From an uncultured Eubacteriales bacterium (lineage in GTDB: Bacteria > Bacillota > Clostridia > Oscillospirales > Acutalibacteraceae): a stretch of DNA of 12,598 bases. The stretch covers positions 1 to 12,598 of the forward strand of contig ONPH01000022.1 of the NCBI GenBank assembly GCA_900319655.1, given 5' to 3'. Made by a program: the position numbers and the translations under genes. Under the pieces are notes generated by a model. The model saw only the letters and a program-made list of their open reading frames with translations. It did no database searches and was not told the origin of the DNA. The stretch's first letter is position 1. Each line of letters begins with the position of its first letter. Shown piece after piece: positions 1 to 6,112 of this stretch.

Positions 1-40
1 TGGCGGCGATGGCCTCTTTCTGATACGGCCGATCCTGCAT
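1..40 (-). CDS. Helicase-like protein, N-terminal start only (partial)
   Basis: Only 13 codons are visible before the window edge. They begin at an ATG at 40-38 that overlaps the upstream gene's TGA (TGATG), an arrangement typical of translational coupling. The visible N-terminus reads MQDRPYQKEAIAA. The pattern RPYQ-x-EAI resembles the Q-motif-like start of DEAD/DEAH helicases of the type I/III restriction and conjugative-element kind. That family call rests on one short motif and the mobile-element context, so it is tentative. The gene runs leftward out of the window. Confidence 0.35.
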   Translation of the reverse strand, partial: MQDRPYQKEAIAA

Positions 41-396
41 CAGAAGCTGCCCGGCGTCCAGCCGCCTCCCCCATTGCTCGTCTTCCTGCTCTGGAAGAAT
101 GCCGGATCGTAATCGTAGAATTTATCTACGTCGTTCGCCTCTCGCTCATTGCCTTCCCGGTCTGTGTATTTCCGAGGCTTGAAGCGGGCGCGGCCTTCGC
201 TGTCGGTGAAAAGCAGCACCGTGGCGTCATACACCTTGCCAGTCTTTTCGGACACCAGCCCGGTCATATCCACCCGGCGCTTTTCCAGCAGCTCGGATAC
301 CAGCTCTTTGGTCACTTCCTTGCCCTTGCCGGTAAAGAAGCGGTTATCCTTCCAGATGGCGAATTTGCAGATGCGGTTTTCGCATGAAAACTTTTG
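40..396 (-). pseudogene. Topoisomerase III-type protein, 3' remnant from a conjugative element
   Basis: The open frame runs from an in-frame TGA at 399-397 to the stop at 42-40 and has no convincing start of its own. The first residues, FSCENRICKFAIWKDNRFF, carry a C-x4-C pair and match the C-terminal zinc-ribbon-like repeat of topoisomerase III (TopB) proteins. They are followed by KELLEK-like and DMTGLVSEKTGKVYDAT segments, which also recur in that family. The tail ends in a glycine-rich GGGGWTPGSF, which I do not recognise. Intact TopB proteins are several hundred residues longer at the N-terminus, so the catalytic TOPRIM and active-site tyrosine regions are missing. Such genes are common in Firmicute integrative conjugative elements. 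The DNA here is visibly richer in GC than the genes to the right, which suggests transfer. The remnant could still be translated from the GTG at 315, but as an enzyme it is dead. Confidence 0.6.
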
Positions 397-440
397 TCAA
401 GGAGAAAATTCACAATATAACAAAAAAGTCTGAAACCTGA

Positions 441-545
441 TTTCTCGGCAGAGTTTCAAACAGAATTATCAACGAGGTTAATCAGGTTAACCGCGTAGTT
501 TACGACATAACTAGTAAGCCCCCGGGCACGGTGGAGTGGGAATGA
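441..545 (+). pseudogene. guaA: GMP synthase 3' fragment (last 34 codons)
   Basis: Reading from 441 gives [13 protein letters not shown], then [17 protein letters not shown] and a TGA stop at 543-545. This is the highly conserved C-terminus of glutamine-hydrolysing GMP synthase, part of the dimerisation domain. The frame is closed immediately upstream by TGA at 438-440, and the rest of guaA is not in the window, so this is an orphan 3' end. The 3' end of guaA is a known insertion site for integrative elements, whose integration can leave a duplicated gene end on the far side. That reading fits the topoisomerase remnant to the left. Simple truncation of a former guaA by rearrangement is the alternative. 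The identification is strong; the history is inferred. Confidence 0.85.
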
Positions 546-561
546 GCCGCAAAGCGGCTCA
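543..561 (+). repeat. Perfect 8-bp hairpin on the guaA stop codon
   Basis: TGAGCCGC, a loop of AAA, then GCGGCTCA form a perfect 8-bp stem that includes the guaA stop codon at 543-545. No T-tract follows, so it is not a classical intrinsic terminator. It is the first of four short hairpins in 543-692. Confidence 0.7.
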
Positions 562-564
562 ACT

Positions 565-699
565 ATGAACGCGAAAGCTTTCATATTATAACTTACGCGT
601 AGCGTAATCATAACTCTCAACTGATAACTATAGGTTTTTTCGCGTGTTACCAGTTATGATTGTCTATGCCAAGTTATGAGATGCTTCGCATCGTTTTTT
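565..699. repeat. Cluster of small hairpins and ATAACT-type repeats
   Basis: Three further short hairpins lie here: 565-584 (ATGAA...TTCAT with an inner GC/GC pair closing a GAAA loop), 593-607 (TTACGC-GTA-GCGTAA) and 680-692 (GATGC-TTC-GCATC, followed by six T). ATAACT occurs in direct orientation at 588-593, 610-615 and 624-629, and inverted as AGTTAT at 652-657 and 672-677. A perfect 10-bp inverted pair, AATCATAACT at 606-615 and AGTTATGATT at 652-661, brackets about 36 bases. No coding frame is evident. The layout resembles structured intergenic repeats seen in Clostridia. The last hairpin with its T-run could act as a weak terminator just before the next gene. Confidence 0.6.
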
Positions 700-736
700 A
701 CAGTAACACAACCAAAGACTAATGATGAGGTTTACT

Positions 737-1087
737 ATGAAAGACAGCATTCTGCGAACTAAATCTAAAGAATTTGCTAAACAAGTTGTATTTATTTGTA
801 GAAAACTAAAAACTAATCACGTTGAACATGTTCTGGTCAATCAACTTTTGCGAAGCGGTACATCTGTTGGAGCAAACATCCATGAAGCGCAGTATGCTCA
901 AGGAAGCAAAGATTTTATTTCTAAATTCGAAATAAGTTTAAAAGAGTGTAATGAAAGTGATTACTGGATTGAACTGCTATATGAAACTAATTGTTTGTCT
1001 AAAGAAGATTTCGATAATCTTAAAAGTAGTATTATTGAAATTCGTCGAATGCTTGTTTCTTCAGTAACTACATTAAAGAATAAATAA
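737..1087 (+). CDS. Four-helix-bundle protein (23S rRNA intervening-sequence protein family)
   Basis: This 116-residue protein carries the family signature RSGTSVGANIHEAQ followed by KDFISKFEISLKECNESDYWIELL, typical of the 23S rRNA IVP / Avd-like four-helix-bundle family (TIGR02436, Pfam PF05635). Family members occur inside 23S rRNA intervening sequences, as accessory proteins of diversity-generating retroelements, and as stand-alone genes of unknown role. No rRNA or reverse transcriptase is visible here, so it belongs to the stand-alone class. I chose the ATG at 737 because GATGAGG (724-730) sits 6 bases upstream; the ATG at 722 has no ribosome binding site. The hairpin and ATAACT cluster lies directly upstream and the DNA is AT-rich. 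It is probably a basic, RNA- or protein-binding oligomer, but no function should be assumed. The family call is strong. Confidence 0.85.
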   Translation: MKDSILRTKSKEFAKQVVFICRKLKTNHVEHVLVNQLLRSGTSVGANIHEAQYAQGSKDFISKFEISLKECNESDYWIELLYETNCLSKEDFDNLKSSIIEIRRMLVSSVTTLKNK

Positions 1088-1121
1088 AATACAAAAGATA
1101 ATATTTTTTAGGTGCAGTCTT

Positions 1122-2380
1122 ATGAACTCAACAGCTAAAAAAAGACGGCTGACGTCATTTCAAATTATAATATTAGGATTTTTAGGAGTTATTTTCGCAG
1201 GAGCGTTAATTTTAATGCTTCCGATTTCCTCGCGAAGCGGAATTGTTACGCCGTTTAATCAAACCCTTTTCACCGCGACCTCGGCGGTATGCGTGACCGG
1301 TCTTGTCGTGTAATGACAATGGTTGCAACCGTCGCGATGCTCTCGGGAAGGAAAATTTCCTTTGGTCAGAGGAGCACAATGCAAAACGCAATCTCCGCTC
1401 CAAGCGTAGGCGGAATTGTAAGAATGACGCGGTTTGTTTTAAAGGGCACTTTGATTATTGAATTTGCAGGAGCATTGGCGATGAGCCCTGTGTTTATCAG
1501 CGATTATGGCTTGAGAGGGATTTGGATGTCGATTTTCCATTCAATTTCTGCATTCTGCAACGCAGGCTTTGACCTTATGGGAAAACCCGACAGTAAGTTT
1601 TCCTCTGTCACAGCGTATTCGGCAAATCCGCTTATTAATATAGTATTAATGCTGTTAATCATTGTCGGCGGTATCGGTTTTCTAACGTGGAAGGATGTTG
1701 TCGAGCACAAGTTCCGTTTAAGACGGTACAGACTGCAAAGTAAAATTGTTTTAGTTACATCAGGTGTATTAATTTTAATTCCTGCGGTACTTTTTTTCCT
1801 TAACGATTTCGCTGACCATCCGATGGGCGAAAGGGTTTTAGGCTCACTGTTCCAGTCGGTAACGACCAGAACCGCAGGCTTTAACTCGCTCGACCTCGGT
1901 TCAATGACGGTAATTGGTCAGGCAGTGTTCATCGGATTGATGCTCGTCGGCGGTTCGCCCGGTTCAACGGCAGGCGGTATGAAAACCACCACAATCGCAG
2001 TGCTGTTTTTCAACGCTATATCGATCTTTAGGCGCAAGGAAGACCCCGAGTGCTTCGGCAGAAGGCTTGAATCCTCGGCGGTAAAAACCGCGACAACAGT
2101 TTTTTCTCTGTATATAACACTGTGCTTTATCAGCGCGGCGGCAATCTGTATGATAGAGGGACTGCCTTTCGGCGTTTGCTTGTTTGAGACCGCTTCGGCT
2201 GTCGGCACGGTAGGCTGCACACTTGGAATTACACCGTATATCGGTATAGCTTCGCAGATTATTCTCGTAGTTCTTATGTTCCTCGGCAGAGTTGGCGGAC
2301 TTACAGTCATCTACGCCGCTTTGTCATCACCTAACAAAAAGCTTTCTAAATTACCTCAGGAAAAAATCATTGTAGGATAA
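1122..2380 (+). pseudogene. ktrB: Potassium uptake channel subunit KtrB/TrkH, frameshifted with internal deletion
   Basis: KtrB is the membrane pore of the Ktr potassium uptake system. The first segment, 1122-1313 (63 residues), has the first membrane helix and the filter loop SAVCVTGLVV, then hits TAA at 1311-1313. The rest continues in another frame from about 1313 to 2380, resuming at MTMVATVAMLSGRKIS. Filter-loop glycines are recognisable in all four repeats (CVTG, CNAG, RTAG, GTVG). Family members normally have about 25 more residues between GLVV and this point, including the first half of the M2 helix of repeat one. So this is a deletion of non-triplet length, not a single-base slip. 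The total of roughly 420 residues plus the missing piece matches KtrB's usual 445 or so. The stop overlaps an ATG (TAATG), so coupled translation of two pieces is conceivable, but a working channel is unlikely. ktrA follows 11 bases later. Confidence 0.85.
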
Positions 2381-2391
2381 AGGAGAAATAT

Positions 2392-3033
2392 ATGAAATCT
2401 ATATTACTTATAGGTCTCGGCAGATTTGGTAAGCATATCGCTGAGCAGCTCAACAAGCTCGGTCATGAGGTTCTCGGTATTGATATTGACGAGCAAAGGG
2501 TAAACGACGCGATTGATATCGTCACCGACGCTCAAATCGGAGACAGCACAAACGAGGCTTTTCTCCGCTCGTTAGGCGTAGATAATTTTGACGTTTGCTT
2601 TGTAACAATCAGCAACGATTTTCAGAGCTCTCTCGAGACGACATACCTTTTAAAAGAACTCGGCGCAAGCTTGGTAGTAGCTCGTGCGGAACGCGACGGA
2701 CAGGAGCGTTTTCTCCTCAGAAACGGCGCGGATAAGGTGGTTTATCCCGAAAAGCAGGTTGCAAACTGGGCGGCAATCCGCTACAGCAGTGACCATATAC
2801 TCGATTATGTTGCGCTTGACGACAAGTATTCCATCTATGAGGTTTCCGTTCCCGAGAGCTGGGTTGGAAAGACCATTTTGCAGCTCGATGTAAGAAAAAA
2901 GCACAATCTTACAATCATCGGAATCAAAACCACAGAGAACTTGGACTTTGTTGTTCAGCCCGACACCGTGCTAACCTCTGATAACACGCTGCTTGTGCTC
3001 GGCGATTACAAGTCAATCCAAAGGTGTTTTTAA
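2392..3033 (+). CDS. ktrA: Potassium uptake regulatory subunit KtrA (RCK protein)
   Basis: KtrA is the cytoplasmic gating ring that binds nucleotide and controls the KtrB pore. This 213-residue protein has the two expected parts. The RCK-N Rossmann domain covers about residues 1-130, with GLGRFG at 8-13 and acidic residues D31 and D33 at the end of the second strand. The RCK-C (TrkA-C) domain covers about 135-213. The length is near the usual 215-220 residues. AAAGGAG at 2379-2385 lies 6 bases before the ATG and overlaps the ktrB stop, so the two genes form one unit. The gene appears intact although its partner is broken. It may serve a second KtrB encoded elsewhere, or be in early decay. Confidence 0.92.
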   Translation: MKSILLIGLGRFGKHIAEQLNKLGHEVLGIDIDEQRVNDAIDIVTDAQIGDSTNEAFLRSLGVDNFDVCFVTISNDFQSSLETTYLLKELGASLVVARAERDGQERFLLRNGADKVVYPEKQVANWAAIRYSSDHILDYVALDDKYSIYEVSVPESWVGKTILQLDVRKKHNLTIIGIKTTENLDFVVQPDTVLTSDNTLLVLGDYKSIQRCF

Positions 3034-3045
3034 TATCACAAAAAT

Positions 3046-3076
3046 AATGCGTTGCAGCTTTTGCAGCGCATTTTTT
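3046..3076 (+). terminator. Rho-independent terminator after ktrA
   Basis: AATGCGTTGCA (3046-3056), a loop of GCTTT, and TGCAGCGCATT (3062-3072) form an 11-bp stem with one T-G wobble, running into a T6 tract (3071-3076). It ends the ktr unit just before the zinc promoter. Confidence 0.9.
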
Positions 3077-3086
3077 ATCAATGTGA

Positions 3087-3107
3087 ATTTGCGAATTATT
3101 CGCAAAT
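3087..3107. promoter_or_regulatory. Upstream Zur-type operator palindrome
   Basis: Perfect inverted repeat: ATTTGCGAAT, a central T at 3097, then ATTCGCAAAT. This 10-1-10 layout contains the 7-1-7 core typical of Fur-family boxes. It lies just upstream of the -35 hexamer and has a near-identical copy at 3141-3161. The link to zinc regulation is inferred from the genes it precedes. Confidence 0.8.
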
Positions 3108-3110
3108 CTA

Positions 3111-3139
3111 TTGACTTTTCTATTTTTGTTTGATATAAT
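3111..3139 (+). promoter_or_regulatory. Sigma-A-type promoter of the zinc operon
   Basis: The -35 element is TTGACT (3111-3116) and the -10 element is TATAAT (3134-3139), with an ideal 17-base spacer. Transcription should start near 3146, inside the second operator. A palindrome on each side implies tight repression. Confidence 0.88.
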
Positions 3140-3140
3140 T

Positions 3141-3161
3141 ATTTGCGAATAATTCGCAAAT
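3141..3161. promoter_or_regulatory. Downstream Zur-type operator palindrome over the start site
   Basis: Perfect 10-1-10 inverted repeat: ATTTGCGAAT, a central A at 3151, then ATTCGCAAAT. It differs from the copy at 3087-3107 only at the centre base. It overlaps the predicted transcription start and abuts the ribosome binding site GGAGTG (3163-3168). The centres are 54 bp apart, about five helical turns, so both sites lie on the same face of the DNA. Confidence 0.82.
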
Positions 3162-3173
3162 TGGAGTGTAATT

Positions 3174-3569
3174 ATGCCAAAATATATGACAAAGCAACGC
3201 AAAAACCTTCTTGCTTTTCTTGAACAGCACGCCGACGAGGAACTCTCTGCAAAGATAATCGAATCCGAGCTCGGCGGTATGGGCGTGAGCATTAGCGCGG
3301 TTTACCGCAATCTTTCCGACCTTGAAAAGGAAGGCAAGGTAAGACGAGTTAGCAAAAGCGGCACGCGCGAGGTGTATTATCTTTATACCGACGCTCATAA
3401 GTGCAGAGAATGTCTGCATTTGTCCTGCAAAAAGTGCGGAAAAACCTACCATATGAACGCAGAATGTGCCGATATGCTGATTAACACCCTCGCACAGAGC
3501 GACGATTTTACAATAGATAAATCCGAAACCGTGCTTTACGGCGTTTGTAAGGATTGTAAAAATAATTGA
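3174..3569 (+). CDS. Fur-family zinc-responsive repressor (Zur-like)
   Basis: This 131-residue Fur-family regulator probably senses zinc and represses its own operon. The N-terminal winged helix (about 1-70) includes the recognition segment SISAVYRNLSDLEKEGKV typical of the family. The C-terminal metal and dimer domain has H75, C77, C80, H82 and the structural zinc pairs C85-x2-C88 and C125-x2-C128. The extra pair C77/C80 makes it unusually cysteine-rich. The Zur assignment rests on the zinc transporter genes directly downstream and the paired palindromes upstream; PerR or Fur specificity cannot be excluded from sequence alone. GGAGTG at 3163-3168 precedes the ATG by 5 bases. The gap to the next gene is 11 bases, so it is co-transcribed and self-regulated. 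Confidence 0.87.
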   Translation: MPKYMTKQRKNLLAFLEQHADEELSAKIIESELGGMGVSISAVYRNLSDLEKEGKVRRVSKSGTREVYYLYTDAHKCRECLHLSCKKCGKTYHMNAECADMLINTLAQSDDFTIDKSETVLYGVCKDCKNN

Positions 3570-3580
3570 TTGGAGTAATT

Positions 3581-4564
3581 ATGAAAAGATTTTTAGCGTT
3601 AATATTAGCCGTAACTATGGCTGCAACAATATTTGGAGGCTGTTCTTCAGCGCCTGCAAAGGACGAAGGAAAGCTGAATATTGTCACCACGATTTTCCCC
3701 GAGTACGATTGGGTGAGCAATATCACCTCAGGCGCTGAGGATGTAAACATCACATTACTGCTCGAAAACGGTGCGGATTTGCACAGCTATCAGCCCACAG
3801 CGGAGGATATTGTAAAAATATCAAGCTGCGACGTCTTTATTTATGTCGGTGGAGAATCCGACAAATGGGTTGACGACGCGCTAAAAGGCGCTACTAATAA
3901 GGAAATGACCGTAATTAACCTGCTCGATATCCTCGGCACTAAGGCAAAAGAGGAAGAAACCGTTGAGGGTATGCAGGCGGAACATGAAGAAAAAGACGGC
4001 AAAGAGGAAGCTGAGGAAGAAGTTGAGCTTGATGAGCACGTTTGGCTTTCGCTCAAAAACGCCTCAATGGTCTGTGGAAAAATTTCAGATAAGCTCAGCG
4101 AAAAAGACGCAAAGAATAAGGAACTTTACAGCAAGAACACAGAGAATTATCTTAAAAAGCTTAACGAGCTTGACGCTCGGTATAAGGCTGTCAGAGACAG
4201 TGCAAAGTATGATACTCTGATTTTTGCCGACCGTTTTCCGTTTAGATATTTGATTGACGATTATAATTTGAAGTATTACGCGGCGTTTTCAGGCTGTTCC
4301 GCGGAATCCGAGGCGAGCTTTGAAACCGTAGCATTCCTCGCGAAAAAGCTCGATGAATTAAAGCTTCCTGCGCTTATGAAGATTGACGGCTCGGACGGCA
4401 AAATCGCAAACACCGTTTTGCAGACTTCAAATCAAAAGAACGCCCAAATTTTGGAGCTCAATTCAATGCAGTCCGTTAACAAAAAGGACATTGAGGACGG
4501 AAAGACCTATTTGAGTATAATGGAGAGCAATCTCGCTGTATTTACGCAGGCGGTAAAGGGGTAA
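3581..4564 (+). CDS. znuA: Zinc ABC transporter substrate-binding lipoprotein (ZnuA/AdcA type)
   Basis: This is the extracellular zinc-capturing lipoprotein of the uptake transporter, 327 residues long. Residues 1-21 are a lipoprotein signal ending in the lipobox FGGC, with C21 the lipidated cysteine. The cluster A-I binding protein fold follows: LNIVTTIFPEYDW, then GADLHSYQP with ligand H68, and DEHVWLSLKNA with ligand H153. Between them, residues 124-152 form an acidic loop rich in glutamate with one histidine, in the position of the His-rich zinc loop of ZnuA. The region where classical ZnuA proteins show a third histidine reads FADRFPFRYL, without histidine. I chose the ATG at 3581 because TGGAG lies 5 bases upstream and the signal peptide begins there; the TTG at 3566 lies inside that binding site. 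Manganese is a less likely substrate given the regulator context. Confidence 0.9.
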   Translation: MKRFLALILAVTMAATIFGGCSSAPAKDEGKLNIVTTIFPEYDWVSNITSGAEDVNITLLLENGADLHSYQPTAEDIVKISSCDVFIYVGGESDKWVDDALKGATNKEMTVINLLDILGTKAKEEETVEGMQAEHEEKDGKEEAEEEVELDEHVWLSLKNASMVCGKISDKLSEKDAKNKELYSKNTENYLKKLNELDARYKAVRDSAKYDTLIFADRFPFRYLIDDYNLKYYAAFSGCSAESEASFETVAFLAKKLDELKLPALMKIDGSDGKIANTVLQTSNQKNAQILELNSMQSVNKKDIEDGKTYLSIMESNLAVFTQAVKG

Positions 4565-4568
4565 TTTA

Positions 4569-5264
4569 ATGGCACAGTTAAGCTGTCAAAACCTAACCCT
4601 CGGTTATGAGGGCAAGGAAATTTTAAGCAATCTAAGCTTCGAGGTAAACTCAGGCGATTATCTTTGCATAGTCGGTGAGAACGGCTCGGGCAAATCAACG
4701 CTGATGAAAACCGTTCTGGGACTTAAAAAGCCCATGAGCGGCAAGGTTATAACAGGCGACGGACTTTTACAGACCGAAATCGGTTATCTTCCTCAGCAGA
4801 ACGTTGTTCAAAAGGATTTTCCGGCTTCCGTCCGTGAAATTGTAATTTCGGGCAATCAGGGAAGATGCGGACTTCGACCTTTCTACACAAAGCAGGAAAA
4901 ACAGCGAGCGGCTGAAAACATCAGACGTATGGGAATTGAAGATTTACAAAACCGCTGTTACCGCGAGCTTTCGGGCGGTCAGAAGCAAAGGGTTCTTTTG
5001 GCTCGTGCACTCTGCGCAACTCAAAAAATGCTCCTGCTCGACAAGCCTGTTGCAGGGCTCGATCCAAAGGTCACGGCTGATATGTACACCCTGATTGAAG
5101 GACTGAATAAAAAGGATAAAATCACAATAATAATGATTTCACACGATATTGAAGCGGCGCTTAAATATTCTACGCATATCCTTCATATCGGCAACGAAAC
5201 CTTCTTCGGAACCCGTCAGCAGTACCTCGACAGCCGTTTCGGCGCTGAAAGGGGGCTGTTCTGA
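4569..5264 (+). CDS. znuC: Zinc ABC transporter ATP-binding protein with altered Walker B
   Basis: This is the 231-residue cytoplasmic ATPase that drives zinc import. In order it has the Walker A motif GENGSGKST (36-44), a Q-loop in YLPQQ, the signature LSGGQKQR, a Walker B segment MLLLDKPVAGLDP and the H-loop ISHD. The Walker B sequence is odd: the catalytic glutamate expected after D158 is lysine (K159, codon AAG at 5043-5045), one G-to-A change from GAG. In a homodimer this would affect both sites. The gene starts 4 bases after znuA's stop, with AAAGGGG as binding site, and its TGA overlaps the permease ATG. Family identity is certain. Whether the protein hydrolyses ATP is open, since the change could also be a sequencing error. 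Confidence 0.9.
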   Translation: MAQLSCQNLTLGYEGKEILSNLSFEVNSGDYLCIVGENGSGKSTLMKTVLGLKKPMSGKVITGDGLLQTEIGYLPQQNVVQKDFPASVREIVISGNQGRCGLRPFYTKQEKQRAAENIRRMGIEDLQNRCYRELSGGQKQRVLLARALCATQKMLLLDKPVAGLDPKVTADMYTLIEGLNKKDKITIIMISHDIEAALKYSTHILHIGNETFFGTRQQYLDSRFGAERGLF

Positions 5265-6112
5265 TGATAAATCAGTTAATTGCTTATATGCAGTATCCTT
5301 TCGTGAGATACGCGCTTATTGTCGGAATTTTAATCGCGCTCTGCTCGTCGCTTTTAGGCGTAACCCTCGTATTAAAGCGTTTTTCGTTCATTGGCGACGG
5401 ACTTTCACACGTAGCGTTCGGAGCAATGGCAGTTGCGGCTGTTGCAGGAATTACCAACGATATGCTGATTATAATGCCTGTCACGATTATCAGCGCGATT
5501 TTACTTTTAAGAACAGGAAGCAACGCGAGAATAAAAGGCGACGCGGCTGTGGCGATGATTTCGGTAGGAGCGCTCGCAATCGGTTATCTATTGATGAATG
5601 TGTTCAGCACATCGTCAAATGTTTCGGGCGATGTCTGCACAACGCTGTTCGGCTCAACCTCAATCCTCACTTTAAGCGAGCTTGAAGTTTGGGTATGTAT
5701 TATCCTATCGGTAATCGTATTGTTCGCGTTCATATTCTTCTATAACAAGATTTTCTCCGTCACCTTTGACGAGAATTTTGCCAGAGCAACAGGCACAAAG
5801 GTAAGCGTATATAACCTTATTATCGCGGTGATCATAGCGGTAATCATCGTCCTTGCGATGAACCTTGTAGGATCGTTGCTTATTTCGGCACTGGTTATTT
5901 TCCCTGCGCTTTCGGCAATGCGCGTGTTCAAGAGCTTTAAGTCGGTGACAATCTGCTCGGCTTGTCTTTCGGTAATCTGCGCGGCACTCGGCATTATAAT
6001 TTCTATCATCACGCCAAAGGGTACGCCTGTCGGCTCAACAATCGTAGCCGTTGATATTGTAGTATTCTTTGTTTTTTGGTTAATTGGGTTTATTAGGGAG
6101 AAAGTAAGATGA
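5264..6112 (+). CDS. znuB: Zinc ABC transporter permease (ABC-3 family)
   Basis: This 282-residue integral membrane protein forms the zinc path through the membrane. Several hydrophobic segments are visible across the length (for example about 15-38, 57-82, 90-112, 135-160, 180-208, 215-245 and 250-275). The conserved N-terminal stretch RFSFIGDGLSHVAFGAMA and the later LVGSLLISALVIFPALSA are typical of the ABC-3 family (ZnuB, MntB). The start overlaps the ATPase stop (TGATG), and the end overlaps the next start (ATGA), so translation is coupled on both sides. Length is normal for the family. Metal specificity is inferred from the operon. Confidence 0.93.
   Translation: MINQLIAYMQYPFVRYALIVGILIALCSSLLGVTLVLKRFSFIGDGLSHVAFGAMAVAAVAGITNDMLIIMPVTIISAILLLRTGSNARIKGDAAVAMISVGALAIGYLLMNVFSTSSNVSGDVCTTLFGSTSILTLSELEVWVCIILSVIVLFAFIFFYNKIFSVTFDENFARATGTKVSVYNLIIAVIIAVIIVLAMNLVGSLLISALVIFPALSAMRVFKSFKSVTICSACLSVICAALGIIISIITPKGTPVGSTIVAVDIVVFFVFWLIGFIREKVR

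Noticed and set aside
149..433. Plus-strand open frame of 94 residues
   Set aside because: It is antisense to the topoisomerase-like remnant, which has recognisable family motifs; its serine-rich translation matches no fold, and it crosses the junction.
480..560. Possible tRNA or tRNA-derived attachment site, because of conserved-looking GC-rich sequence and a hairpin
   Set aside because: No cloverleaf or TPsiC-type arm can be built. The conserved look is explained by the guaA coding sequence.
680..699. Intrinsic terminator
   Set aside because: The stem is only 5 bp, and it sits in a cluster of similar hairpins just ahead of a gene; recorded as part of the repeat cluster instead.
722..736. 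Upstream ATG start for the four-helix-bundle gene
   Set aside because: It has no ribosome binding site and would place the good GATGAGG site inside the coding region.
1073..1102. Promoter for ktrB (TTAAAG and GATAAT)
   Set aside because: The hexamers are weak and the spacer is 18 bases in an AT-rich stretch; too little to call.
1289..2380. A complete separate membrane protein starting at 1289
   Set aside because: The first residues are out-of-frame reading of the ktrB filter loop, and the rest is the remainder of KtrB.
5149..5685. 178-residue plus-strand frame
   Set aside because: It overlaps the ends of two well-supported transporter genes in another frame, and its composition is not protein-like.
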